Below, in pieces: positions 24,054 through 35,723 of a DNA stretch of 64,000 nucleotides (position 1 is its first letter; each line of letters begins with the position of its first letter). Below the pieces are notes generated by a model. That model had not been told where the DNA came from. It saw nothing but the letters and a program-made list of their open reading frames with translations, and searched no databases. Source of the stretch: Metellina segmentata (Eukaryota > Arthropoda > Arachnida > Araneae > Tetragnathidae); assembly GCA_947359465.1 (NCBI GenBank), contig OX375873.1, forward strand, positions 137,947,916-138,011,915, written 5' to 3'. Made by a program: the position numbers and the translations under genes.

Positions 24054-24055
24054 TA

Positions 24056-24407
24056 TAAGCAAAACTTCCCCAAATATTTTAATCCTCATAAAACAAAACC
24101 TTCTTCAGCGTGCGCGTTAAATACTTTAACTGAAAATTACTGTTAATTTTGTAATGAAAACCATAAATCTGAAAATTGTAATTTGGATTTGGAGCAACGT
24201 AAAACTTCTTTATGTAAACAAACTAAATGTTTCCGCTGTTATAAAAAATTCCATAGAAATAATCAGTGTAGATCAGTTAACATTAAATGCACAATTTGTA
24301 GCTCCAAACGCCATCAAAATTCCTTGTGCGAACGTGTAGTTCAAACAGAACCTTCCGTTACGGCACAAACAAAAGAGGAAAAAGCTATACTTTCTTCGTT
24401 AATTTAA
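24056..24407 (+). pseudogene. gag: BEL/Pao gag, second part with zinc knuckles
   Basis: Resumes after Tigger. From about 24150 it holds Cys/His clusters: CNFC, then CFRCYKKFHRNNQC and CTICSSKRHQNSLC. These are the nucleic-acid-binding knuckles at the end of BEL/Pao gag. It ends at a TAA at 24405. Confidence 0.8.
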
Positions 24408-25241
24408 GAGCCGAAAATTGTTGAGTCATCTCAATCGCATGTTTATTTCCAGACCATCCGCTGTAAGTTGATCGGTTCGCATCAGAGTGTGAATGTACGA
24501 ATTTGTTTAGATTCCGCAGCTGCAAGAACTTTTATAAACAAAGATCTGGCTCGAAGGTTAGATTTGGAAGTGAAAGGTCAGGAAGAACTTAAAATCATTA
24601 CGTTTGCGGGTACTGAAAATACTCCCGTTACCTTTCAGAATCGAGTGTGTCTTTTGTTGATGGATAGTAAGGACGAATTTACAATGAGCTTAGAAGCATT
24701 AGAAACGGAAGGCATTTTTCCAGATATTATCAGCATTCCTAGGTCTGAATTGCGCGATAAAATTAAAAAATTGGGAATAAATTTATCTGACTCTCCCGAC
24801 AATTTGGATAAAAAGGAAAATAAGATATATATACTAGTGGGCACCGATTATTATTGGTCGATTATGACAGGTAAATTTAAACGTCTTTCATCAACTGTTG
24901 TTTTAAGTGAAACCAAATTTGGATGGACTCTACATGGACGATTTTCTAATGGAATTAATTCAACAAATAATTTAGTAAGCACAATGTATGTTTCTTCTAT
25001 TTGGGAGGAAAATACAGATGATAAAGCACCAATTGAGCTTCAAAACTTTTGGGATCTTGAAGCTTTAGGAATAAGAGATGAACCAATAGATACAAATTTG
25101 TGCGACAAACAAATTTTGGAACAATTTGAGGAATGTATTAAATTTAAGAATAATAGATACGAAGTTAAACTTCCTATGAAATTTGACAATGTTGAAATTC
25201 CGAACAATTATGATGTAGCAAAAAAGAGACTTAATTTTTAA
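24408..25241 (+). pseudogene. pol: BEL/Pao pol: aspartic protease and start of RT
   Basis: LDSAAARTFI (catalytic Asp at about 24513) is the DUF1758-type retropepsin motif of BEL/Pao. YILVGTDYYW and ETKFGWTLHG follow, as is typical downstream of the protease. The frame ends at a stop at 25239-25241 just where the reverse transcriptase begins (..YDVAKKRL). No change is seen in the protease active site, but the polyprotein is cut here. Confidence 0.85.
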
Positions 25242-26177
25242 TTAAGAAATTTCAGAAAAATCCTACGTTGTTTGATGATTACAAAGCTGTAATAGAAGAA
25301 TATTTATCATTGGGAATTATAGAGAAGGTTGAACCTCAGGAAATAAATTCAGATAATGGGGCTCTGACATATTATTTACCCCACCATCCGGTAATTCGAA
25401 ATGATAAATTAACTACTAAACCGCATTGTTTTTGACGCATCTGCTCATGCTCCTTCTAAACCATCGTTAAATGATGTACTATTACCAGGTCCTAACTTAA
25501 ATTCAGACTTATTTGATTTAATATTGCAATTTCAAATTAATAATATTGCAGTAGTAGCAGACATAGAAAAGGCATTTCTACAAATAAGCCTTACAGAAAG
25601 TGATAGGGATCTAACGCGATTTTTGTGGATTGATCCAATTCGCCAAGATCTGGATTCTTTGATAAAACCTGTGATTATGAGAATGACTCGTGTACTATTT
25701 GGCGTAACTTCTAGTCCGTTTCTACTAGGAGCCGTTATTAAACATCATGTTAAAAAATTTGAAACTCAATATCCCAAAACTTGTGCTATGATAAATAAGT
25801 CAATGTACGTGGATGATTTGTTGATAGGCGGATTCACAATAGAAGAAGTATTAAAATTATCAACGGAGTCTTCAGAAATCTTTCAAAAAGCTAACATGTG
25901 CCTACGCAAATGGCAAAGTAATTCTCTTTTAAAGGAGCATTTACGAGATTTAAATTTCGACACATGCTTTAAAACTTCACAAAACACAATGCCCTTTAAA
26001 ATTTTGGGATTAATATGGGATATTGATAAGGATGCTTTTAGATTAGATAATAATAACCTTTCTGAATTTGTAAAATGTCAGGAGAAAACCAAGAGAACTG
26101 TAATTAAAGTGGCAGGAAGAATTTTTGATCCGATTGGATTTTTATCTCCATTTACAATTATTTTCCAAGCATTGTAG
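25242..26177 (+). pseudogene. pol: BEL/Pao pol: reverse transcriptase, broken
   Basis: Palm signatures: ..VVADIEKAFLQISL (first Asp), GVTSSPFLLGAVI, and MYVDDLL at about 25803 (the YVDD catalytic box). A frame change lies near 25430 in the FDASAHAPS block and a TAG stop at 26175. Synthesises DNA from the element's RNA in active relatives; not here. Confidence 0.85.
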
Positions 26178-27485
26178 GAACATGGCATTGATTGTAACGA
26201 AAATTTACCAGAACACTTGGAGAAAAAGTGGGATAGTTGGTGTGAACAACTACAGTATCTCAGTAAAATAGAGGTTCCCAGATGTTACTTCCGTGACTTT
26301 CAGGGCACTTACAATCAAGTAGAGATTCACTGTTTTTGTGATGCCAGTGGTGCCTTTGGTGCAGTTATTTATATGAGATACATCAAGGATGAGAAAGTGA
26401 AGACAACGTTTGTAACGTCTAAAAGTAGATTGGCTCCCATTAAGCGTTTAACATTACCCAGATTAGAGCTTATGGGCGCCGTGATTGGAGCTAGATTAAT
26501 TAACCGTGTGACAGCAGTTCTAAAATTTGATTCTAAGAAACATCTATGGACAGATTCTAGTATTGTGCTTCATTGGGTTAAAAGTTCTTCTCGATCATGG
26601 AAACCCTCCGTGAGCAACAGGATAGCAGAAATTCAGTCCTTGACCAATCCCATAGACTGGAGACATTGTCCTGGATGGGACAATCCTGCTGATCGACTTA
26701 CAAGGGGACTTTTACTTATAGATCTCGAAAGAGATAACTTATGGTGGTCAGGACCCTACTGGTTGACCGAACATATTGATTTTTGGCCTAAAGGAACCAA
26801 TGAGGTTGAGAATACCATATTAGAAAAAGAATCGAAAGGAAACATAGTTTCTCAGAATTTCTGTGCTTTAGATTCAAAGGAGGCACTTATAGAGATAGAC
26901 CGATTCAGTTCTTTACTAAAGGTAACTCGAATAATATCCTGGATAAGGAGATTTCTTTTCAACACAAGAAACTCAATCAAACGTAGTGGTAATTTAATGG
27001 CAGAAGAATTAGAAGAATCTGAAAAATTCTTGATAAGGGAAATACAATCAAGAAATTACGAAGAGATAGAATCTTTGAAAGGAAAAGGGTATGTGAAGAA
27101 AACTTTGAAGATTTACAGTTTATGTCCCTATTTAGATGACTCTAATTTATTACGCATAGGAAGTAGACTGAGCCAAGGTGATTTTAGCCTAAATGAGATT
27201 AATCCAATCCTATTACCCAAAAATGAGAAGTTTACAGAGCTGTTAATTATGCAAGAACACCAAAAATTGATGCATGGTGGAGTTTCTTTGACACTCTCAC
27301 AGCTCCGGAAACATTTCTGGATTCCTCATGGACGACAGCAAGTCAAAAAAGTCATTGGTAAATGTCTAGTTTGCAAGAAATATCATGCAAAACCAGCTGA
27401 CCAATTAACAGGCCAAATTCCAAGGGACAGAATCACCTCCATTTTGTGTCATCGGGTTAGATTTTGCTGGTCCAATCATAACTAG
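26178..27485 (+). pseudogene. pol: BEL/Pao pol: RNase H (Pao-type) and integrase zinc domain
   Basis: A 422-codon open stretch starts at 26217. The Peptidase_A17/RNase H-like part has CFCDASGAFGAVIY, LPRLELMGAVIGARL and LWTDSSIVLHW (RNase H acidic residues), then the HCPGWDNPADRLTRG block. At about 27280-27400 HGG..LTLSQLRKHFWIPHG and CLVCKKYHAK form the HHCC integrase zinc domain. The frame then shifts into the integrase core. Confidence 0.85.
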
Positions 27486-27909
27486 AATTGACAAGAATAA
27501 CACAGCAAAATCATATATTGTATTATTTACATGTGCAACTACCAGAGCTGTACATTTGGAGTTAGCAATGGACATGACAACGAAATCTTTCCTTTTTGCT
27601 CTACGTCGATTTCTATCAAGACATGGTGTTTGTAAAGTAATTTACTCCGACAATGCAAAAAGTTTCAAGGCTGCTGAAAGGGAATTGCAGCATTTTGCGG
27701 AAATAATAAGAGAGCAAAAATTGCAGGACTTTATCTCAAACAGAGGTGTCACATGGAAATTTATTGTGGAACGTTCTCCATGGTGGGGAGGGTTCTATGA
27801 ACGCCTGGTGAAATGTGTTAAGGATCCTCTGAGAAAGATCCTAGGTCGAGCTCTCCTCACATTTGAGGAGTTATCAACCATCATCACTGAAATTGAAGCT
27901 GCAACATGA
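27450..27909 (+). pseudogene. pol: BEL/Pao pol: integrase core
   Basis: The DFAGP motif (first Asp) is at about 27460, in a different frame from the preceding domain; YSDNAKSF (second Asp) is at about 27645; SPWWGGFYERLVK (Glu) at about 27777. So the DDE triad is present but spread over a frameshift. Stops at 27907. Confidence 0.82.
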
Positions 27910-28361
27910 GACCTCTGACTTATATAACTAGTGATTTAGGAAATCCAGAACCTCTGACACCTACTCACTTCCCCCAATTCGGAAGAACAGAATTTAGTTT
28001 TAATTTACATTTTGCTGAAATAGAAAACAAACTTTCTACTAAAGAGACTCTCACCAGAAGAAAACTATACCAAACCAAGTTGGTGAAACAATTGTGGACT
28101 AAATGGAAAGAACAGTACCTGTTCAACTTGAACTCTGCTCATCATTCTAAAACTCCTGAAAAATACAAGAACTTAAAGGTTGGAGATATTGTACTGGCTC
28201 AAGGAACTCATAAATCGAAACTTTTGTGCGAATTGGGAATAATTAAGGAAGTAATTCAAGGCAGATACAATCTCACTTGTGCCTGTTTGGTAAAAACTGC
28301 AAAGGGACTTTTCGGAAAACCTGTGCAATTATTGTATCCTTTTGAATTAGAAATTTCTTAA
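27906..28361 (+). pseudogene. pol: BEL/Pao pol C-terminal DUF5641 domain
   Basis: The frame overlaps the previous stop by four bases. It contains LTPTHF, the WTKWKEQYLFNL block and NLKVGDIVLAQGTHKSKLLC..G.I.., the chromatin/DNA-binding tail usual for BEL/Pao integrases. The end at 28361 is the natural C-terminus. Confidence 0.8.
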
Positions 28362-28756
28362 ATTATATTACGAAATTAAATGTTGAAGTTATATATAATA
28401 ATCTTTTTTTTTATTATTATATTTTCAGAATAAATTATAAATTTTTCAATGTGCAAATACTAAATAGTAACCTTGTGTATAATGTAGAGCATGAATATTT
28501 GTTTGTGAATGATATTAGAATCTGTTTTTTTACTTATACTTACTAATATGACTATTGTATGCATATCCTTGTTTTCTAGAATTATTGAAATGCAGCTATT
28601 TTAAATATTTTTAAAATTTTTCAATAATTTTTATTTAGAAGTTTGAATAGTTACATTTTAATATTGTTGTATAATGGTAATTGATTTATATTACTTGTTA
28701 TTGTTCATTTTTGATTGTAATAGTATGTACTCTTAAAGGAGTCCAGGTGGGGAGGA
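28362..28756 (+). other. BEL/Pao 3' non-coding part with polypurine tract
   Basis: AT-rich, no envelope frame. It ends with the purine run AGGTGGGGAGGA immediately before the 3' LTR, the plus-strand primer. Confidence 0.75.
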
Positions 28757-29075
28757 TGTGGAAAATTCATATGTAGATTGGCCAATTAGAGCCGCGCTAG
28801 GTGGCGCTGCCACTATACGACGCCCTCCTGGACTGGCGGGAATGTCACTTAGACTTGTACACAATACTTGTGGATGTTTCTGAATAAGATCTTTGTGTCG
28901 GTTGTAAAACCTCACATATTTGTACATAATATGCTTAATCTTCAATAAATAGTGAGTAGAATAATTATTACTTGACGTGTAAATTAATGGAAAGAAGGTG
29001 AAAGGAAATAGACCATAAAGTGATGACATCGTAAGAACGAACCACCGAAGACAAAACGATATGGTGTTTTAGACA
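28757..29075 (+). repeat. 3' LTR of BEL/Pao element
   Basis: 319 bp, same TG...CA ends as the 5' copy, lacking a short TTTATATA stretch. It is followed by the ATAAC duplication at 29076-29080. Confidence 0.92.
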
Positions 29076-29149
29076 ATAACTTCATGTGACACTAAGTGAA
29101 TATTTTGCTTTTGTGAATACTTACTATAAAAGGTTAGTTGATTTTTTTT

Positions 29150-29660
29150 CTGGATTAAATAAGCTAAGTGAGGGGTACCCAGTACTCATCAGAGACAAAA
29201 TTCCCTCTTGAAAGGGTATCAGCTTGAGACCATCTATTCTTTCCATGAGTAAGAGTATGTCAAAACTAACCCAAAAGCCTTTATGCGATATGAAGACTAA
29301 CCCAGTAAGTATAAAACTGGCTGCTGATTTAAAAGATGACACTTGCTTTTAGCGAGCAAAAAGAGAAATATTTGTAGGTCACTTGTAATCATCATCTCCA
29401 AAAAGGGACCAACTCCAAGCAGAAGAGGTAAATACTCACAAGGAGAAACCAAAGATGCTTTAAAAATACACCTACATTAAGCATGTCTTAGGAGCCCAAC
29501 CTCTTTGGAATTCTTTAATGTTTTTATGTCAGGACCCTCAAACATGAGGAATAAATGTACAAATCATACAAGTATTCAATCTCTCTTAATAGATTGCCTT
29601 AGACACTTCTATGATCCTGATATTATCAAAATGAAATATCAGCTTCCTGATCCCGAAAGG
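29150..29660 (+). repeat. Dispersed repeat family A, copy 1
   Basis: It shares CCCTCTTGAAAGG.. near its start and a CCTCAAACATGAGG-like, CTCTCTTAATAGA.. end with copies at 59555-60300 (same strand) and 49270-49930 (opposite strand). No coding sense was found and the family is not recognised. Confidence 0.55.
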
Positions 29661-30100
29661 AATGCATTTCAATCTGCTGGAAGCAAAACATTAAGTTTTA
29701 CTAATAGTTTACCATTTAGAGATTGTAAACCACCCCAACATTTTAATTTGTAGGATACACTTTGTTTTAGTGAATGAGAAATTTACTTTACTCACAGATC
29801 AGCCTCTGGTTAGCTTACTATTCAGATTGAACATTGATTGGAATCATTCTTCCGAAGTTCCAGTTAATGAATCATGCGACAATAACCTTTTACACGCCGC
29901 AATTCATTTTAACATTTTTTTATTTCATTTTTTCGTTCAAATGACTTATTTTACTGCTAGTATAACTGTTCTAGACCTTTTTTGGCAGAAAAAAATCCTA
30001 AGTATGATTTTGAGGATGTTCCCATTTGGGAACATTGGCGTTTGGGATGAAGTAAATAGGGGCATTTTTCCGAAAGGTAATTTATTTGCAATAAACTCAA
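29661..30100. other. Intron with a piggyBac-type end fragment
   Basis: At 30017-30050 the palindrome GTTCCCATTTGGGAAC is followed by ATTGGCGTTTGGG. This is the same subterminal design as the MITE ends at 36452 and 36839, so it is a terminal piece of that family. Nothing else is recognised. Confidence 0.45.
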
Positions 30101-30104
30101 AAGG

Positions 30105-30600
30105 AGGACTAAGGGTCATTCCATGTGAGGGCAGCCGGTGAGTGTTGCACCAGAGTCACAGATTTTTTTGTAATTTTTATCATAGATACACATGGTAGTA
30201 AGAACCTCAAATCTCAATTTGTAAACTATTTTGCCCAATATTAGCCAAGATACAGGCTTTTGAAAATAGGTCATTTTTTCCAATTGGCGGCCATCTTGGA
30301 TTTTGCAGCAATGTCTCAAAAGGTAATAACTTGAGACCTAATGGTTCAAATTCAGTAATTCTGGTACCAATTGGAAGCTATTTATACCAGAAGTGTATAT
30401 ATAATGCCAAAACAACAATAAATTCACTTTGTAATACTTTTATTACATGTGAAGTGGAAAAATTGCCTTCAAAAAACAGTTAACTGTAAAAGGCCAAAAA
30501 AAAAAAGATGGGACACAATATTTTTCTTTTAAACTTGGTAAAAACACTAAATAATATGGGTACTTTAAGTGGGAAAAAAATCAGGAAGGTTATATGTCAC
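30105..30600 (-). repeat. Dispersed repeat family B, inverted copy
   Basis: The outer border is GGGTCATTCCATGTG. The interior has GTCTCAAAAGGTAATAACTT, AATCCAAGATGG-type and GGGACACAATATTTTTCTTT. It is the inverted counterpart of the two tandem copies at 33515-34100 and 34105-34612. Unknown family, non-coding. Confidence 0.65.
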
Positions 30601-30749
30601 ATAAACTGGTAATTATTTTTTAATCATATAGAATGTCAAGATTTATAAAAATCCATGATGTTGTAATATGCTAATAAAAGACTTCCTAAAAACCACACAC
30701 TTTAACCATTGTTATGTGAATTAGAAGTAATAATTAAAAAAATATAGAT

Positions 30750-31610
30750 TCTATACCAATTATTTCAGTTATACCAAAAAATATCAGTTATTATATGTCA
30801 TATAGCTGGCTGGTAGTACATGATCAATGTTTCATTGAGTACTGAGTTTCTTCCTATGCTTAAATTGTCTTCAAATGATTTGGAATTATAAAAAAAGATT
30901 ATGTAGTCTAAATACTGTTATATCTTGTAATAAAGGAATAAGAGTGTACTTCAAGTCCAACAGGACATTTAATATTTATAAAGGGACATCACAATTGGCA
31001 GACAAAGAATGATCTGAACAGCGTAAAGACTCAGAGGCAACTGGGTCAATTACTATGTATCATAAGAGATTGCATCAGCCAGTTGTAACTGATTAGAATA
31101 TATATATATAATAGCAACAGTAATGTAAACAGATGGCATCATAAATCTAAACACAGTGAAGAGTAATGTATAAACATTCCTGATGAAAAGCACTCATAAT
31201 ATACACACACTTAATATAAAACACTTGAACGAAGTATAAAAAGATATATTCTGTACCAATTATTTCTGCTATACAAAAATATCAATTATGTGTCATGTAG
31301 CTGGCTGGTTGTACATTATGCAATTCTTGAAATGGTTGCTTGTGTTGCCTCATCTATTTTCTGATTTAGTGAAACTAAAGTATGATTCAATATTGATCAT
31401 AAACTATCTGAGAGGTGTAGTTATTCCTTTGAGAGCTTGTTTCTTCAGAAGTGTTCAAAGCAGTGTCATGTTCAGTCAAGAGATGGAATGTTTTGTATGC
31501 AAGAAACTGAATGTTTCATTGAGTACCGAGTTTATTCCTATGCTTAAACTGTCTTCAAATGATTTGGAATTATTAAAAAGAAGATTATGTAGTCTAATTA
31601 CAGATTAAAA
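30750..31610. repeat. Two unequal direct repeats
   Basis: About 30750-30920 and 31240-31605 share CTATACCAATTATTTC, CATATAGCTGGCTGG and the block TGTTTCATTGAGTAC..CTTCAAATGATTTGGAATT. The right copy has about 190 extra bases, or the left copy lost them. The open frame at 31288-31608 lies in the right copy; no domain recognised. Confidence 0.6.
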
Positions 31611-31755
31611 ATACTTCCACCAGCATAAACTTTGTATTGTTCACAAAGATAAATATTTATAGTGGTACAGTTTAGAGCAGAGAATATGTTGTGATCCGTT
31701 TAATAAACATCCTGGAAAAGTTAGAGCAAAATCACTAAAAAAAAATTTCTCTTAA

Positions 31756-33076
31756 CCCGGCAGGACGTGCGGGGGTCATTTTATGACCCCAAGCCCTTGT
31801 TCAACCCTGATTCCTAGAAAACTAGCGACGTGTTCATTCCTTTCTTATCAGTAGCCGAGTTTGTAACCCTCATCTGCCTTTTGTGAGTATTTAATAGGTA
31901 TTTCAGGAATTTTTCGTCCCCCAATTCAAGTTTGGTCAGTTACTGGGGTCATGGAATGACCCCGCGCGTCTTTACGTTTGCTCTACAGATCAGATACTTT
32001 GCGTAGCTGATGCAGACAGTTTGTCAACATTTTCAGCATTTCAATGTCTAATTAAACGTTTTTTCTTTCTTCTCCGTTGCATAAGATTTGACATCAAAAA
32101 TGACAGGACGTAGAGGCAGTTATTTGACAAACGTGCTGCTATAAGGGACTTTAGTTAGTTTTTTGTAATGAACTGTCAAAAACATTATACACTGGGTGAA
32201 TATGCTACTATTGACGAAAAATTAGAACCTTTTCGCGGGCGTTATGGTTTTTGACAATATATGCCAAAGAAACCCGCAAAACACGGCATCAAAATATTTG
32301 CTGTAGTGGATGCACGGACATTTTACGCAAGTAATATGGAAGTGTACGTTGGATGTCAAACCAGAGGGACTCTATAAAGTCTCGAACGCAGCAGGCGATA
32401 TAGTAAAAAGGTTTATGAAACCTTTGTACAAATCGGGTCGAAACCTCACCGCTGACAATTGGTACACCAATTATAAACCTTGCGAAAATCTACTTTCAGA
32501 AAAAATTACACTCGTCGGAACAATGGGGGAAGATAAGAGGCAAATCCCTGCTGAATGTAAAATATGTAAAGGAAGAGAAACTCATTCATCTGTCTTTGGA
32601 TTCCAGCAAGAAGCAGCATTAGTTTTAAATCATTAGTCTCAAAGGGAAGAAATAAGAATATAAAAACTACTGGAACCTGCAATTTGAGTACAAATTTTGT
32701 TTACACGGAACACTTAATTTCCATATGTAATTGTCTCCATAAAACAAAGTATAACTGAAAATTGGTATGTATATACATTGATTATTTTAAATTAAATAGC
32801 ATTAAAATTCGTGTTTGCATTGACGTGATATAGAGTGTACCAATGCGCAAGAAGAAAATATGATAAAATATCTTATCTATTATTTCTCATCGTAAAAAGT
32901 AATGGAGAAAATTTAGTTTTTTAAGCAAAACATTCTTTATGTCTTAAAGTCAAAAGCATTATGGTTCCAACAACAAAAAATTGTTTCTAACAGAGTAGGA
33001 ATGCATTTCAGTTTGGGGTCATTCTATGACACCCGCGCGTCCTAACGTTCCCTCAGGAGGCGCGTGTCCTGCCGGG
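31756..33076 (+). mobile_element. piggyBac element, internally deleted
   Basis: TTAA on both sides (31752-31755 and 33077-33080) and the inverted end CCCGGCAGGAC at both termini. Just inside each end lies a palindromic GGGGTCAT..ATGACCCC motif. At 1,321 bp it is too short for a full transposase gene. A core transposase piece remains (32175-32636). Confidence 0.88.
32175..32636 (+). pseudogene. piggyBac transposase core fragment
   Basis: It begins in one frame with [16 protein letters not shown] (first catalytic Asp), then ..YMPKKPAKHGIKIFAVVDAR. It changes frame into the open stretch at 32310-32636 with GLYKVSNAAGDIVKRFMKPL, SGRNLTADNWYTNY (second catalytic Asp) and ITLVGTMGEDKRQIP. This is DDE_Tnp_1_7. 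The N-terminus and the C-terminal third, with the last Asp and the Cys-rich domain, are missing. Not functional. Confidence 0.85.
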
Positions 33077-33514
33077 TTAATTTATCTAAGACATATTCAG
33101 ATGTACTCATGACTACAAAATAATGTTTATGTATCCTCACGGCACAAGTGCATCATATGTATGGCCAAAACTTTTAGATGTATGTTGGATTCCATACAAA
33201 CATAATCTTAATTAAAATTGTTATAATCAAATAATTGTAATTGAAAAAAATTGTTGTAATAAAAATTGTTGCTTTTCCCATGACTACTACGGGAAGAACG
33301 TATCGCCTTGCACCTGATGAAAATCAATCCATTGAACTATTATTCAAAAACTGTTTTTAGATAAATTAAATCCATTGGTTTTAAGTTTGAATGTTAAATA
33401 CATTTTAATGGTTCCCTGTTTTTGTACATTATTTGAGTTTTTTAAAACAGTATTTGTAAAAATGATTGAATTACTGCTTGTCAAACTTTAAATATATGTA
33501 TAAATGTTTAAAAT

Positions 33515-34100
33515 CCATTTATGTCTGTTGTACAAATATTATATAGGTAGCATCCTAATTTTTGTTTACTTAAAGTACCCATAGTATTTAGTGTTTTTGC
33601 CAAGTTAAAAAAATATTGTGTCCCATTTTTTTGTGGTTTGTTTTACTGTTAACTGTTTTCTGAAGGTGATTTTTTTCACTTTACATGTAATAAATGTATT
33701 AAAAAGTAAATTTATTGTTGTTTTGGCATTATATACACTCCTGATATAAAAAGCTTTAAATTGGTTCCAGAATTACTGAATTTGAACTATTAGGTCTCAA
33801 GTTGTTACCCTTTGAGACATTACTGCAAAATCCAAGATGGCCTCTATTTAGTAAAAACGACCAATTTTCAAAAGCCTGTGGCTTGGCTAATACTGTGCAA
33901 AATATTTTACAATTTGAGATTTGAGTACTACTACCATGGGTGTGTGGTGGTGTGTGGTGGTGGTGGTGGTGGTGGTGGGTGTGGGTGTGGTGTGTGGTGT
34001 GTGGTGTGTGTGTGATAAAAAATTTAAAAAGAAATCTGTGTCTAGTGCAACAACTTTTTCTTAAAATGGCTGTCATCATGTGGAATGACCCATATGTATA
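33515..34100 (+). repeat. Dispersed repeat family B, copy 2
   Basis: Same sequence as 30105-30600 but inverted, ending CATGTGGAATGACCC. It contains the GT-rich microsatellite at 33938-34013 that the other copies lack. Confidence 0.65.
33938..34013. repeat. GGT/GTGTGG microsatellite
   Basis: An irregular run of TGG and GTGTGG units. Open frames across it on both strands (His- or Gly/Val-rich) are artefacts of the repeat. Confidence 0.9.
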
Positions 34101-34104
34101 TATA

Positions 34105-34612
34105 TGTTTAAAATTCATTTATGTTTGAGATACAAATATTACCCTCTTGAATTTTTTTTTTACTTAATGTACCCATATTATTTAGTGTTTTTAACAAGTT
34201 TTAAAGAAAAATATTGTGTCCCATTTGTTTGTGGCCTATTGTTTTTTGAAGGTGATTTTCCACTTCACATGTAATAAAAGTATTACAAAGTGAATTTATT
34301 ATTGTTTTGGCATTATATATACACTCCTGATATAAATAGCTTCAAATTGGTACCAGAATTACTGAATTTGAACCATTAGGTCTCAAGTTATTACCTTTTG
34401 AGACATTGCTGCAAATCCAAGATGGCCACCAATTGGTAAAAATGACCTATTTTCAAAAGCCTGTATCTTGTCTAATATTGGGCAAAATAGTTTACAAATT
34501 GAGATTTGAGGGTCTTACTACTATGTGTACATATGATAAAAATTTAAAAAAAATCGGTGACTATGGTGCAACAACTTTTTCTTAAAATGGCTGTCTTCAT
34601 GTGGAATTTTTT
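34105..34612 (+). repeat. Dispersed repeat family B, copy 3 (tandem to copy 2)
   Basis: A direct repeat of 33515-34100 with the microsatellite reduced. It ends CATGTGGAATTTTTT. Confidence 0.65.
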
Positions 34613-34649
34613 TTTTTAATTTGGGTTTCTATGACATACTTTTATGCAT

Positions 34650-35723
34650 TTCACTTTGGAAGAATACATTTTTCTCTTATTGACCGTGGTACGGGAGGGA
34701 AGCAAGATGAATATATCTGCTTTTTACATGCAAGGCACTGCTTCCTAACATTCTTCTTGCACAATACTCAACGTTCTTAGGTGCAAGCGACAATAGCGTT
34801 CGTCCGTCTTACTAAGGTGAACTGGTAGATGAGATCGTGGTCCTGGTCATGCTGAGACGACCCTTGATCCTAGTAGAGCCTCTGCTTTGGCACCATCCTG
34901 TTTCCCTGAGTAAATTTTCATCCTATATGCCATTAGATGAACATATCATCCAAATTTTGAACCCAAATCTGATGTTTCCGCGAATAAGCATCTTACAAGA
35001 ATGATGTCCGCAATACGGCACCATTGATCCGTCAATGCTGGGTTTAGCGTGAAAAACTCCAAACTGAATAAAGTTTCCACACAATTCATTGTATATTGGT
35101 GATATATTTTCTAGTTTATCACCTGGTTGGACATCCTTATTGTTGTCAGTAAGATGAAAGTACTTTTTAAGCTGATGAACGCGTGTACCCTAGCCATTAT
35201 CTTAGGAAAGATTGTAACACATGTGTCTTCAGAATTACTCCTATATAAGTCCTCTGTAGGCACTGTGATAACCACTCAAAAGAAGTAGACATAGGAACTG
35301 AAGAATATCATCACAGCTAACTGTTATTATTTGCCCCTTTTGCAGCGTATACAACACTGCCATCTCAACTAGATGTTGCACTTAATTCATACGAAGTATT
35401 TTGTGGAATAACTCTAGAGGATCCATTGTCTCAAGTTCGGGAAATGTTTCAGCCAGCTTTAAGAGGCTTTTTCCTGAAAGATCGTTATTCAATGTTGCAT
35501 CCTTTTTCCATCTGGGATTGGGTTATTGTCTTCGCTTCTTTGCATTTGGACCAGAACATGATGGTGAGCTTCTCCTTTGATCTTCATCCGAATCTGGAAT
35601 TCGGTCATCTGAAATAGTCGATTCATCATCTTTAATGTTAATCATCAGGTCAATCTGGCCACAAACATCTTGAGGATGAACCTCATTCAAAGCTTCATCA
35701 TGGATGTGTTCATAATCACTCAA
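34650..35723 (-). pseudogene. piggyBac-type (PGBD-like) transposase fossil
   Basis: The minus-strand frame from 35723 is acidic (..NIKDDESTISDDRIPDSDED), ending in KKRRQ, typical of PGBD N-termini. Downstream, across several frameshifts and stops, come ..DDILQFLCLLLLSGYHSA (about 35320), ..FAETSDLGSKFG and ..CGKQ..GLGSRVV-like pieces to about 34830. The order agrees with a piggyBac transposase, but it is badly decayed. It is distinct from the element at 31756. Confidence 0.6.

Larger units (their letters stand above)
20671..29075 (+). mobile_element. BEL/Pao LTR retrotransposon, defective
   Basis: Complete structure: 5' LTR, tRNA-Gly primer site, gag, pol (protease, reverse transcriptase, RNase H, integrase), polypurine tract and 3' LTR. 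It is flanked by the 5-bp direct repeat ATAAC (20666-20670 and 29076-29080). The pol order and the protease/RT/integrase signatures are of the BEL/Pao (Belpaoviridae-type) clade; no envelope-like frame follows. It is inactive: several stops and frameshifts in gag and pol, and a 1.9-kb Tigger element in gag. It lies in UBE2Z intron 3, antisense to the gene. Confidence 0.92.

Noticed and set aside
33756..34128. Open frames rich in His/Thr (minus) and Gly/Trp/Val (plus)
   Set aside because: They are translations of the GT/GGT microsatellite at 33938-34013, not proteins.
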